DNA of 64,000 nt from Symbiodinium natans (lineage: Eukaryota > Sar > Dinophyceae > Suessiales > Symbiodiniaceae): the NCBI GenBank assembly GCA_905221605.1, contig CAJNDS010000777.1, positions 1-64,000 of the forward strand. The letters run 5' to 3'. Below, in pieces: positions 31,208 through 42,014 of the stretch (position 1 is its first letter; every line of letters begins with the position of its first letter). Under the pieces are notes generated by a model that was not told the origin of the DNA, made no database searches, and saw only the letters and a list, made by a program, of their open reading frames with translations. Made by a program: the position numbers and the translations under genes.

Positions 31208-34200
31208 GTTGTCTGGGAGGCCATGGCAGTTGCAATTCCAGACATCTCGGCCCCTCCGCGGGCTGCGGGCAAGCCGGACAGGGAGGGTTTAGGGTTTAGG
31301 GTTTAGAGTTTAGGATTTAGGGTTTTTCGAAAAGCCCTGTGCTTAACAAGAGCAGTCCCGGCATGCTGAGGTAATGAAACAGTGCGCAGAGAATATATCC
31401 ACCTAGACTCTAGACATAAACTGTCTCCACCACATGCAGACCTGCGCGGGGACTCTATCTCACTTGGTACAAATCCAAGCTCTGAATCAAGCTGTCGCCT
31501 AGCTACTTCCTGCACATGAGTGGGAAACATGAAAGGACTTCCACACGCTTGCTGCCGCCCGAGATTCGCGGCTTCTGCGTCTAATGGCACCACTTCGGGA
31601 GTAAAAGCACACGCTGCTGGCAGCAGTGGCTTCCTTGTGTAGTAGGGGTGTGTAGATCTTTGTTTGATCGGGCTGCGTGTCAAACAGGTCATGTCCTGCA
31701 ATCGCGATGGCATGGAAGCGTTGAGAAAAGGACAATCCAAAGCTGCGCAATCCTCAGCACTGGCCAAGTGTTGGACTAGCTCTGACAAACAAGTGGTGAC
31801 AATGATTTTGTCTTCAGGCCTTTGAGCAGTTCAAGTATGCGGAAGCCATTCTCATAGCCAACCAGGCTGAAAGATCTGGCCTCAGCATTCGCTTTGAGCT
31901 CTGACCTTGCGCCAGGGTCAAATCCGGTGGCGAGACAGGCATCAAGCGACCCCCTGACGACATCGCATCGAAATAGCCCACCAGAGTTCCTAACTCCTGG
32001 TAGGCATGCCCTCATCTAAGGGTAGTTTAACGGTAGTTACATAGGCCCTAAATAGGGTCCCTTGCCTTTGAAGCATGGACCCTTGCGTTTAGAGGGTAGA
32101 TATGGGGTATTCAAGGGGTCATGTAAGGGCCCATACTAGGGGACCATGCAACTACCCCAAGACCTCATTGTTAGATTCGAAGCCCTAAGCCCCGAACTAA
32201 GCCCCCAATCCTCGCCCCCTGTGGCCCAGGTGGCACGAGCCTCGCAGCAGCAAGCGCCTCATGCTTTCCGGAACACATACTGACATACTGTATCATGGCA
32301 TAAGGCCCTTTTTCGGGCCTACAGGGCTTAGGGTTCGGGTTTTTTTAGTCAGGGGCGGGAAAACGCACAGGTTACCTGCAACAACCTGGGCTGCTACTAC
32401 AAGAAGGCCTCTCCTGGTGCTTTGGGCAGTGCAGCCCCCCGCGCATCTTTGCCCCTCTCCTGCAGGTTGGGAAGCTGCACGGAGCGTTGAGCTATCTCCG
32501 AAGAGCCTTGCAGATGGAGGCCGCTGTGAAGCAAGGGTTTGTGCAACTGAGGTGTAGGCTCCCTAAACCCTAAAATCCCTAAGCAGGGCCAACCGTGAGT
32601 GTGTGTGTGTGTGTGTGTGTGTCGGTCGAAACGCCCTGATCATGCGAATCATGCCCGACTCCTCCTTGGTAGGTGGACTTGGGCACTGATGAAGTCACGC
32701 TGGCAGGCCGCCTTCTGTACTTTCTCCCATGTTTTGCGCTCACATGCCTTGCCCCCCCCCCCCCCCCAAAAAAAAAAATAACAAATAGCAACTCAAGCAC
32801 CTCGGGGTCCATGAAAAAGCTGCTTGGGCACAGGTACTCACCTGAACGTCTGCGCCATCCTCTCCAAACTAGAGAAGCACGACAAGGCCCCCCAACAGCC
32901 AATGTGCTTCCTGTGATGGGCTCTTCCGCGCGGGCTGTGCTGTTGGCAAGAAGGCGGTCCAGCACGCGCTGCAAGCCCTAGAGCTCATCGACCGGTCTGC
33001 CCGGCTGGGAAGGTTTGTGGGGGATGTGAGGGCTTCATGATGCAAAGGATATCTACTGCTGCTATATGCCAGCATCTGGTTATTAGATTGTCGGGGTGCC
33101 TCTTCGTACACTGCCAGGAAGACGAGCGCTGTAGATCCCGCGGACGTGTCGGCAGCAGGGGTCTCAGAGTCATGCCACAGGGTTCTAGGTGGATACCTGC
33201 CTCGGCAGCATTCCCACAACACCCCCGGATTGCACGCTCAACACCTCTTGTGTTGCAGCCCTGTCCAAGGACGATTATTCCGTTCTCGCCATCGCGTGAG
33301 CCCTCGCGGGCTTCAGTGGGTTTTTTGTGCTTTTTGGGCGGTGCCCTAGATGCCGCAGATACAGCAGACGCTGTAGGTACCACAACGTGGCCGTGGAGCG
33401 AGATCTGCTTCAACAGTACGACAAGGCACCCCATGGTGTTGTGCACTTGATGTTCTGCCTTCTGTGTTGATTCCCTTTTGTCACTCCTTCCGCTCCGAAG
33501 GCCGCGTCAGCCTTCTATCAGGGCTTCCAGGCGCGCAGCTGCCCATGCCGCAAGGCTACCAAGGCTTTCTTTGCAGCTCTTTAAGCAAGCAGCAGGATTT
33601 AGGAAGCTTAAGAACTTCGTGCGGGGACGAGGCAGGGTATTTAGGCACAGCACGTCCACTTCTGGCCGCAGGTGGCTAAGCGGTGCCTGGGCGAGGCCCG
33701 GAAGTCGCTTGTGAACCCAGAGACTCTAAAGGGTTTAGGGTTTAGGGTTTAGGGTTTAGGGTTACGATCCCGGGGTTAAGAGGGCCTTTAGGGCCTTCAG
33801 GGGTTTTGCAGGAATCAATGTAAGGCCCATTCCTAAATGAAGGTGTATCTTTGTCCAAGCGTGCCCACGCTTGAACCTGAGCCCTGTGAGGTTCAGCTCT
33901 TAAACCCCAAGCCCTAGACCCCCAGCCCTGGCTAAAACTTCCGCCCTCAACCCCCTGAACCCCTAAGCCCGAAGCCCCCAAATCCTTTGAGCCTCAAACA
34001 CGGATCCCCATAGCCCTGCAACCCACTGAGCCAATACTTATCAACCCTGAACCCGAAACCTTAAAATTTGAAATCGAAACCCCAAACCCTGAACCCGAAA
34101 CCCTAAACCCGAAACCCTAAACCCTAAAACCCTATGTTCTGAACAGGACCATCCTCTGACTGTGACACTGGGCAAGAATGCAGATGCAGTGCTCCTCAAG

Positions 34201-35461
34201 TCGCAGAGGCCTTCTTGGTGAAGGTTTGACACTCGAACTGGGAAAAGCTGGGCTTAGGGTGTAGGCTTTGGGGGTTTAGGGTTTAGGGTTTGGGGTTTAG
34301 GGTTTAGGGTTTAGGGCTAGGGGGGGAGGGGGTGGCCCTTTTCGAGACCCTTCATCAGGGGGTTCCTTATCTCCCAAAGCCAAAACGGGACTCCTTCTAG
34401 AACCGCAGTTCCCCTGCAGGGTTAACGCGGCCATAGATAACAAAGGGGCCCTCACAAGGTAAAGGGATGTAAAGGGGCGGTTAAGAACAGCTGAGTGTAG
34501 CGCACAGTATGTCCAGCACCCCGAAACATGTCAAGGCTGTAGCTGAGAGTCACCGAACGGGTTCTTGAACCGAATCCTGTTGTGGATTTAAATTTCTCAG
34601 TATGTAGTTTGTGTTTGCGTGTCACTGTGTGTGCGAGAGAGAGAGAGAGTTGCTGACTTCGGTCAGGCACACCAAAGTTAGCTCTGCAACCTCAGCTTCC
34701 GCGCGGAAGCCCGCAAAGGACAGCGGAAGCAGCCGGGGGGTGAAGAGAAGACGCATTTTGGGTTTGGTGTTGGGACTTTTGTGGTGTACGGATTCCCCAA
34801 CAGTGCTGGGAAGCCAGCTGAGCGAAATGGTCTGTTCCCGGGGATACGCGTGGGTGCTGTAGGTTTCAGTGCCTTGTGCAAGCGAAGGGAGAACACGACT
34901 ACGGTTGCAACTAATGTTTTCGGATTCAACAGGCTTGTATGCCCTTAAACCTGGAACTCTGCATGAGTACTTTGTACTAGCTGTTAAGACGTTGAACGCT
35001 TTGCCGTTGCTGAGTGGCTCGGGTCTTGTTTGGGGCCCTGGAGGATACAGATCTGGAGCGCTTTACCGCGGGGATGACAGATAGCCCCTCTTTGCTGGGA
35101 CCCAAGGGAGCATCTCCACACTCTTGGCTGTGCCAAGGCTGACCGGCCGCCAAGAGATTCCACGTGTGTTCAAGGAAGTCTAAAGCCAAACCCCAAATCC
35201 TCACATTTACAGTTGGTGTTCCTGCAATCGCATCCACAAGAACAATTGCTTCGCTAAGTTCCTTCCGAATATGTCGTCAGTGCTTCTAGTTGGTCATGAA
35301 AAGAGGCTGTATTGCCTGCGTGCTGCTAGCCAGACAATGATGATGGTTTTTAGTTTGCTTAAACCGAAAGCAGCGAGGTTCTTCATCCTGAGTGTGACTT
35401 GTGCTGAGGCCAGCCGTGCCAACGGCCAAGCCGGAGGCAGAGTTGGAGGAGGCGGCTGCAT
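31208..35461 (+). CDS. Tetratricopeptide-repeat (TPR) protein gene, at least 11 exons
   Basis: Core exons join in exact phase: 32371-32406 VTCNNLGCYYKK; 32466-32519 VGKLHGALSYLRRALQME; 32673-32706 VDLGTDEVTLA; 32834-32886 THLNVCAILSKLEKHDK; 32954-about 32998 AVQHALQALELIDRS; 33270-33295 DDYSVLAIA; 33377-33425 YHNVAVERDLLQQYDK; 33501-33530 AASAFYQGFQ; 33672-33695 VAKRCLGE; 34147-34208 DHPLTVTLGKNADAVLLKSQ. These are classic TPR helices (NNLGxYY, ALxYLxxAL, LNxCAILSxLxKHDxA, YHNxAVExxL). Such repeats act as protein-binding scaffolds. Almost all donors are GC; introns are as short as 59 nt. Likely 5' exons are 31208-31286 (VVWEAMAVAIPDISAPP) and 31818-31870 (AFEQFKYAEAILIANQAERS). Likely 3' exons are 34667-34739 (HTKVSSATSASARKPAK) and 35409-35461 (PAVPTAKPEAELEEAAA). 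Start and stop codons are not identified, and the joins at 33.0-33.27 kb and after 34.7 kb are uncertain. Confidence 0.75.
32597..32622 (+). repeat. (GT)n microsatellite in TPR-gene intron
   Basis: Thirteen GT dinucleotides lie within the intron between TPR exons 32466-32519 and 32673-32706. Confidence 0.9.
33696..34146 (+). other. TPR-gene intron with inverted telomere-like tracts
   Basis: The intron starts GCCCGG. A TTTAGGG tract lies at 33731-33763 near its 5' end, and a CCCTAAA tract at 34062-34136 lies just before its AG acceptor. The two tracts are complementary, so the intron RNA could fold to bring its ends together. It is the clearest case of the pattern because the flanking exons (GE/DHPL) are fixed by the TPR sequence. 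Confidence 0.7.
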
Positions 35462-35549
35462 GTTTAGGGTTGAGGGTTGAGGGTTTAGGGTTTAGGTGAA
35501 CACATGGGCAGTAGCCTTTGCTGCATTGTGGAGGGGGGAGGGACAGTGA

Positions 35550-35789
35550 GAGACAATCGATGCAGGAGAACTGCATGTGTCGGAAGTCGGAAGTGAAGGT
35601 GATACCACGGGGGCAGTTCTCTAGATCGTAATCTGGATCCAAAGGGGCCCCGTATTTCACCGCATGGCCGTTGACTGCGAGGATCCCGCTATGACGCAGC
35701 GTACCATTCGGCAGGATGCTGCCGACTGGGTTCAAAGCGAGGCCCGTTTTTTTGAGGGTTCTGCATCCCTTCATTGGGGGAGTTTCATC
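35550..35789 (-). CDS. Minus-strand exon, product unknown
   Basis: On the minus strand, after acceptor AACAG|G, the frame encodes DETPPMKGCRTLKKTGLALN, PVGSILPNGTLRHSGILAVN, then GAPLDPDYDLENCPRGITFT and MQFSCIDCL. The composition and the conserved-looking CPRG and CxxC features suggest a real exon. The donor side near 35550 is not fixed. The gene would run opposite to its neighbours. No family is recognised. Confidence 0.45.
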
Positions 35790-36164
35790 CTGTTTTGGGT
35801 ACAGGCATGTGGGGCCGAGGAGGGACTGACGCCAGGTTGCGCATTGCATCTCTAAATTCTAAATGTCAGGGCCACCACTCCTGCCAGGAAAGTGCCTGGT
35901 CGAGCTTTGCAAAGACGGCCTTGGGAGGTGGAGAGGCCACGTTGCTGCACCGTGCTGCACCCCTGCTGAAAACTGAGCAACGGAGTGCCGAAGTGTCTGA
36001 AGACTGCAAGATATGTTGTTCAAATGGAGTCGTTTCCGCTCAAGTAAAGGCTACCGTTGAAGTTTTTGTGTTGCAGGCAGCTGCACATGAGCTTACGAGA
36101 AACGTTCACATGTGCAGCTTAAACTGTTGATGGAATGCAAGCAGTGTGCTGTCACTGAGCCGCC

Positions 36165-37825
36165 ATGGACCGGCTTGCAGCCCCCTGGACGGTGCGTCCA
36201 GCGCCTGGACTTTCGATACTTTCGCGAGCTCCAGCACGTGCACGGGTGGCTGGTGCTGGTGCTGCGCATCTTCACGGCAATCATGGCTCGCTCTTCCCGT
36301 GGGCGTCTCATCGCGCGGCCTTGGCCGGCGTTGCCACAGTCGGCCTCCGAAGCCTCACTCGCCGGCAAGGTGCAGCGGTCTTTGCCGAAGCCGAAGGTGA
36401 GGGAGCAAGCGGAGAAAGCGACAGCGTGTCAAGCTTGCTGGCAGCCTTACAGGGGTCGTGGGAAGATGATGTGGGGCTGAGCATCTCCGTGAAGGGCACG
36501 GATGTGAACTTCGGAGATGGCACTGGGCCTTGGGAGGTGAGTCAGAAAGGCTCAAGTCTCTTCCTCCGTGGCACCCGCTTCATTGGCAGCGCTGATGCCC
36601 CTGCCTGGGAGTTTCCGAACGGCGTGCAGCGGACGTGGTCCCGACCGGAACCACTGAGCCCTGAGCAGGAGAACTGGCGTGGAATCTTCCTGGAATACAA
36701 GGCGGAGCGCCTGCAACTTCGACGCCAGCTGTGGGCCAGTCTTGTGGTGGAGGACTCCTCGCGAGCAGAACAGCTCCTGGAGCTTTGGAACTCGGGCAAC
36801 GCTTCTTCGCTGATGTGAGTATATGGAAGCATGTGTCAGCAATTCGTCACGCGGATTCACGTTGCATGTAGCCCATTGCTGAGCTGACCTTGAGTTGACC
36901 TGTGCACTTTCGCAGTCCTGAGGTGTCTGGGCACGATGGCAGCGAGTACAGCCTCGAGCAGCAAGCGCGGCTTTCTGCTGGACGTTTCATCGCTCCCTGG
37001 CCCGCAAGTTGCTGCAGGCGAAGCAGTGGCAATTCCTTGCATTTGTGTGACCCCTGTCCTTGGTGGCAAGGTTCCGGGCACCTGCAGCTCAGCTTTACAA
37101 GACTTAGCACTCTTGGCCCGGTGAACCTCAGAAGCAGAGCCCGGACTAGCAATGAATGCATCGACCCGTCACTACCTTCTGGAGAGATTGAAGGCTCTGA
37201 AGGTTTATATAAATCCTGCATGCAGGAACCCTGAAACCGAAACCCTAAACCCTAAGCTCTAACATGCTACCAAGGCTTCCTGCACCGCCGCTACGGGTAT
37301 CGTGCTGTGGTCGTCTGCTGTGAGCCGTGGTGCAATGCCGGGAAGGCGTGGAAACGCATGATGGGTGCTTGCCTCAGCACGGGGTGTACTAGTAAGGTTA
37401 GGGTTCAGGGTTTAGGGTTTAGGGTTTAGGGTCTTGGTTTAGGGTTTAGGGTTAGGGTTTGGGACGGTGCAGCATGCATTGCCTTCCTAGTTCCGGCAGT
37501 TACAAGTCACCATCCCTAGCACAGTGCAGCAAAGTTTACAGAGGCCTTGCTGTCACATCTACTCGCAACTCTTCACGGCTGCGTTAATCCTATAAGTCAC
37601 TCTGACATCTGACATGTCTGACGCATCTGGCTGCTCCAGGTGTTTCAAGCCTGCCTAGGGGCGAGCTGCAGCCCTTCTATCACTGCTCCTTGACACAGGG
37701 CTTAGATGGGTTTACGGGATTGGGGATGGAGTAAATGCAAGGCACCTAAGCGCAAAAAAGTTCGCTGCAGGCTTGGTTGACGAGCGGGAGTCTGGGAAGC
37801 AAGCAGCCGAGCAGGACTTGATTCA
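36165..37825 (+). CDS. YccV/HspQ-like (hemimethylated-DNA-binding fold) protein with N-terminal Trp-rich domain
   Basis: The start is strong: GCCGCCATGG at 36165, with an in-frame TGA just upstream. Exon 1 (36165-36814, donor GTGAGT) has an Arg/Ala-rich, acidic-poor ~70-residue leader (mitochondrial or plastid targeting possible), then a Trp/Gly-patterned domain (LQGSWEDDVGLSISVKG to FPNGVQRTWSR). Exon 2 is 36916-36991 (SLEQQARLSAGRFI). A 7-nt micro-exon 37071-37077 (GTTCCGG) supplies VPG. Exon 37275-37383 gives FLHRRYGYRAVVVCCEPWCN and AGKAWKRMMGACLSTG. Exon 37659-37684 gives GELQPFYH. Exon 37771 onward gives CLVDERESGKQAAEQDLIQ. HRRYGYRAVV...W...QPFYHxLVDER is the YccV hallmark. In bacteria the family binds hemimethylated DNA or steers Lon protease; in algae its role is unknown. 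The C-terminus is not located. Confidence 0.78.
37398..37465 (+). repeat. TTTAGGG tract
   Basis: It starts 14 bases after the GT donor (GTGTAC) at 37384 in the YccV-like gene and contains TTCAGGG and TCTTGG variants. The preceding intron ends with CCCTAAACCCTAAG at 37245-37257. Confidence 0.85.
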
Positions 37826-37829
37826 AGGC

Positions 37830-39565
37830 AGAAGCAGGAAGATTACATCAAGCTGCGTCATTGCATTGTCATGGGGATAACTGCGTTCAACGGCCGAGGA
37901 TCGACCAGGAGCACAAATAACGTTTGTGGGCGAGGAGCTGCGCGGTTTAGTGTTGAGGGCCTGAGGGTTTGCGTTTAAACTTGTGAGTTAAAGCTGACTC
38001 AGTCTGACTGACAGTCTGCTGTTGTGAGGAGAATGTGGCACCAACCGAGGAAGAGCTTCAAATACAGCATCCCCTCGTGAAGACGCTGCTGATCAGGCAC
38101 GAAGCAAACGGTATCAGACATGAAGTTCGTTGATCTGTTGTGACTTACAGCATATTGTTCGGATGCCGACCATTTAGTCATGCTCGAGCTTCTAGCTTGA
38201 CTGCTGGGTCGCGTTGGACCTTGCCGAAGGTGTGATGAGCTGAACTCGTATTTGCCATCGCCCCGATTGGAACAGGCCTTGAGTAGTCAGCGCCAAGGGC
38301 AGACTTTTCAATGGACTCTCGGAAGACGGCACGTGTAATGCTTTGTGTGTGTGAACCTGCTCTCGAGCCATTCTGAGCCACTTGAGGTTCTTGACCGGTC
38401 TTAAACCTAAAAATCCTAAAAAGCCTAAGATCTTTGCCATAGAAACGCTCCGAATCCCTATACCAGCCCAGGAACTTCTGATCTCCATGCGTCCGTCTTG
38501 TGACCTGGCGCTGCGCGCGGGGCCTGAGATGAGGCACGAGGCCAACCACACAGCTGCACCGCCTGGACGTGCTCCCTGGCATTGAAGCTCAAGCTCCATC
38601 GAGACGGCGACATGGGTGGTGGATCCGACTGCGCCGGCTTGCAGGATCTTGTCGGGTTTCATGGCTGCATTCCGGATTCGCGACCAAAGAAGAAAAATGC
38701 CGCTGCCGCTTCGTGAGCTTGATGTCGGCATTTTGCAAGTGTCATCTCTTCGCGTTAGAGCAGCTGTCTGTTCTGCGTAGGCACGTAGCCCCGCCACCAC
38801 CACAGCCCGGAAACATTTCGATGATGAGGCCGGGCACATGCAGAGCTGTCTTTGTTTTGCGCGCCTCGCTCTAAAAGCTTGCAGAGCCCAATGGCGGCAA
38901 AATTTACACCCAGGGTTCGTTTGGGGGTTTACGAAAATGGGGGGACCCCCATAGATCCCCAAATCCCCTTAAAGTAAGGACCCCAAATCATGATAAGGTA
39001 TAACCACAACTTTCTGAAACCCGCTCATTTTTTTTCAGTGTTCCCCCAGAAGCCGGAGACCTCGCCAGGGTGGCACTCGGCCAGCTATACCGGCTCAGGC
39101 CTGGGTCTCTCTCTTTACTAGCTCTCCATGGGGAATTTGGGGCGTAACCCCTTTAAGGGATTCTAAAGTAGGACATCGATCACAAGTCGTAAGGTGACCA
39201 TGCCCAAAACACTGCTATTTACAACCGTTTTTGCTTCCTTGTACAACATACTTAGCGAGAAAGCCACCGGTGCGCGTCTAGCTTTCAGTCTCAGGTAGCC
39301 TGTAGCTTGTACGGACGCTTACTTGAAGGTTCTTGGGACTTGCTAGCAGGTCAAGCTTGAGGCTAATAGCCAAGTTGACTGATAGCAGCAGTTCGTAGCC
39401 CTGCGAATTGTCAGCGAGAATTTACGAAAATGGGGGGAAACCTTGACATACCCAAAACATGTAATAACCCCAAACAAGGGTACCCCTATTTCCGGACACC
39501 CCCACGTAAACCTCCTAGAGAAATATCCCTATTTTCTTGGAGATTATCCACTCTTGGCTGTGGAG
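37830..39565. other. No recognisable gene; small elements present
   Basis: A 256-codon minus frame (38192-38962) has no recognisable domain and low-complexity runs, so I do not call it a gene. Two family B TIR elements lie at about 38922-39030 (GTTTACGAAAATGGGGGGAC) and 39420-39512 (TTTACGAAAATGGGGGGAAA to CCCTATTTCCGGACACCCCC). Confidence 0.4.
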
Positions 39566-39623
39566 GCACGCGACGCGCTGCGCGACGCCAGGCTCAAGGC
39601 ACGCTTCCGGTACTCAGCTTGGG
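39566..39623 (+). CDS. Possible short exon
   Basis: After TGGAG|G the frame encodes ARDALRDARLKARFRYSAW, a charged helix. The following donor is G|GTTCAGGGTGTAGG, telomere-like. The product is unknown. Confidence 0.35.
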
Positions 39624-39895
39624 GTTCAGGGTGTAGATAGGGTGCTTAGGGGTCACCGTGGGAAAGAGCCATTGATTGCTGAGCTCCTTGAGCCTTAAAA
39701 ACAATGAGTTTGAACCGTTGGGGAGGACTTGGGAGTGCCATCTCTGCAAAACACTGCCCTGACCTCAGAAGTTTCTCTTGTGCCTCTATGAGAAGAGTAG
39801 TTTGGTGTACCCCAACCCTCAACACGCGGTCCCACAAAGGCCATTTGATGGTTACAGCATCCAGCTTTTGAGGGTGGGGTTGCCGGGGGGTCGGG

Positions 39896-39962
39896 TTGGG
39901 GGGGGGGGGGGTCACCGAACACGCAATCCAAAACTACAATCCTCCCCCCCCCCCCCCCCCCA
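39896..39962. repeat. Poly-G and poly-C runs
   Basis: A G-run (about 39897-39911) and a C-run (about 39945-39961) face each other about 33 bases apart and could pair. Comparable homopolymer runs occur at 4178-4201, 7957-7972, 20667-20681, 32754-32767, 50381-50398 and 53758-53772. Confidence 0.85.
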
Positions 39963-40052
39963 ACCCGGAACAAAAAAGCGTCCCCTCATTTTGAGAACCC
40001 GAAACTTAGGCCCAGACTTAGGGCCTAAACCCTACACCCGCATTATCTGCAA

Positions 40053-40103
40053 GCCAGAACAGCGAATTTGTGCATGGATGCTTGTGCCCATCCCCCATGC
40101 CTG
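40053..40103 (+). CDS. Possible exon with strong GT donor
   Basis: The frame encodes PEQRICAWMLVPIPHAW and ends at CTG|GTAAGTG, the most consensus-like GT donor seen in the window. A CCCTACAC remnant precedes it. The product is unknown. Confidence 0.35.
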
Positions 40104-40580
40104 GTAAGTGAAGATAGGGGGGTGGGGTACGTCGGATCCGGCACATCTTTCACTTTCACTTTTGGCCTTGACCGGGGGGGGGTGGGGAACAGAAAGTGAA
40201 AGCATGTTTCGGGCACGTGCTACGTGCTGTTGGGCTGTGCCCCTGGTTCCCCAATCCCCTAGCCTTGCAGAAGTTGCCTTACAGTTGGCACCTGTTTACC
40301 GTATCCTTGGCCACTGCCAAGGCGGGGGGCATTCCTTTCAGCGCTGTGACCTGGCCGCAGGTTCTGCATTAAAGCCTAAGACTGGGAGTCTTTACAGTAG
40401 CCTCGTGTACTCACAATTACTCACGCGTGCACACAAGTATCTGTCTGCTGTACTTGTCCTCCTGTGCAGGTCTTGAGGTAAAGCTACGCGCACCCAGCGG
40501 AACGCAACACAAGCTTTCGATAAGACTTGTGTCACGGGTTCGTCTTGCAATGCTTAGAAGTGGCGGAGAGCCAGGGACGC

Positions 40581-41576
40581 ATGCGGTTGTGTGCCAATGT
40601 GCGTCTCACTCCCTCTTTGGCTGATCATCTGATGAAAGAGGGCGAGCACTTTCGTTCATGGGACGGCTATGTAAGAAGCACAAGCATCCTCATGACACTC
40701 GCTGTAGCTGACTCTAACTGCCTTCATGGTCAACTGCTTCTGAACAAGCAAATCCCTTTGAGAGTGGAGGACACTGTAGCCATTCCCCCTAAACTGTCGC
40801 CCATGATGGCGCTCGATTCAGAGAATGCGGTGGATGGGTGCAGCATTCAGCAGGAAGACGAGACTGGAGGATTCCTGGACAACATGGAGTACCGAGGCGG
40901 TGGCTACGCCATCCTCCGGGCCTTATGGGATGCCCACGAAAAGGGTCTCCCACAGCTGCCGGTCAGCAAGATCTGCCAGCTGGCCAAGCAATGGTGCTCT
41001 CAGCATATGGATGTCGGACTCTTTGCAGGTCGTCAGTTGGGCCTCGGGTGGGATGCGCACCGCTCCCTGCTCAAGCACAATCTGGTCCAGAAGTCCACGC
41101 TCAAAGCCCGCAAGCTTCGGGATCGACTGGAAGTTCTCTCTCTGACTGAGGAAGGGCGGCTGCTGGTCAAGAAGTTACTAGACAGTTTCCCGGGCAATGA
41201 TGAGCTGCCGCAGACGCCGGCTAGGCGCCTGGCGCGACATCCCAGCTTGACGCCCATCAAGGAGGAGAAGTGCCCTGTGGCTCTAGCTGAGCCGCCCGCC
41301 AAGAAACCCAGGCTGGAAGAGGAAGCAGTTCCACCGGCTCAACCGGTTCCACCGGTTTCACCGGTTCCACCGGCCCTTCCCATGCCTTCCCTCAAGACTT
41401 TCTGTCGAGGTGTGGCCCGCTGCTTTGCTGCCCTGGGGTCTCCGATCCCAAAGCAGCAGCTCTTCGAGTTGGTCAAGAGCGAAGACTTCACCCAAGATGC
41501 TTTCGAGGCGCAGCTCAAACGGCTGGAGGGCATGAACAAGCTGATGGTCGAGGAGGACGAGGTCCACTTGGTGTGA
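40581..41576 (+). CDS. MUS81-type winged helix plus MCM-like winged helix protein, nuclease absent
   Basis: A long uninterrupted frame ends at TGA 41574-41576; it is open from an in-frame TAA at 40521, so the first Met could be 40581 unless an upstream exon joins. From about 40887 the sequence EYRGGGYAILRALWDAHEKG, then WDAHRSLLKHNLVQKS and VLSLTEEGRLLVKKLL, follows the order and spacing of the winged-helix domain of the MUS81 junction endonuclease. A basic, Pro-rich linker follows (PAKKPRLEEE as possible nuclear signal; VPPVSPVPP repeats). The last ~60 residues (FCRGVARCFAALGSPIPKQQ to LEGMNKLMVEEDEVHLV) resemble the C-terminal winged helix of MCM helicase subunits. The ERCC4-type nuclease domain and its catalytic motif are absent. 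Residues before about 40850 match nothing and may be intronic. The protein probably binds DNA in the nucleus. Confidence 0.65.
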   Translation: MRLCANVRLTPSLADHLMKEGEHFRSWDGYVRSTSILMTLAVADSNCLHGQLLLNKQIPLRVEDTVAIPPKLSPMMALDSENAVDGCSIQQEDETGGFLDNMEYRGGGYAILRALWDAHEKGLPQLPVSKICQLAKQWCSQHMDVGLFAGRQLGLGWDAHRSLLKHNLVQKSTLKARKLRDRLEVLSLTEEGRLLVKKLLDSFPGNDELPQTPARRLARHPSLTPIKEEKCPVALAEPPAKKPRLEEEAVPPAQPVPPVSPVPPALPMPSLKTFCRGVARCFAALGSPIPKQQLFELVKSEDFTQDAFEAQLKRLEGMNKLMVEEDEVHLV

Positions 41577-42014
41577 GGCAGTCAACCCTCGTCTCGTTTG
41601 TTTTTTTTGGGGGAGTAGACCGGCGCTGGTCTGAAACTGGGATTTCTGCCCGACCGAGGGGGTCTCGGGAAGAGGTGCATGGCAGAGTGCAAAAGGTCCC
41701 TCTGCACCCCTGAACCCTGAAACTTGTATTGTACAATAATATAGAGTATAGAGTACAAGATCTTGCTATGCTACAGGCGACTAGATTATGCAGTGCCCAT
41801 ACCAGATCATGTCATATACCATGGTCATAACCAGTACCACTACTATTACCATTGCTATTCTGCAGTTAAAACTACTTTGACAAGTTTTCATTCCCACAGT
41901 GAGTGTACAACTGCAGTATGCAAGCCCGTAACGTCGAAGAGACCTGACCGAGGCCTAAACCCTAAGCCCTAAGCCCTAAACCCTCAACCCTAAACCCTAA
42001 ACCCTAAGCCCAAG
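41577..42014. other. 3' flank of the MUS81-like ORF and CCCTAAA tract
   Basis: No gene is recognised. A CCCTAAA/CCCTAAG tract runs at 41955-42008 and leads into the next exon. Confidence 0.5.

Noticed and set aside
31303-32015. Minus-strand frames of 161 and 79 codons, one looking ankyrin-like
   Set aside because: The + strand reading AFEQFKYAEAILIANQ with an AG|G acceptor fits the TPR gene; the minus frames lack splice support and one ends in telomere-repeat translation.
32985-33446. 153-codon minus-strand ORF
   Set aside because: It is antisense to well-supported TPR exons (33270-33295, 33377-33425).
38192-38962. 256-codon minus-strand ORF
   Set aside because: No recognisable domain, mixed low-complexity composition and no splice or start support; probably open by chance.
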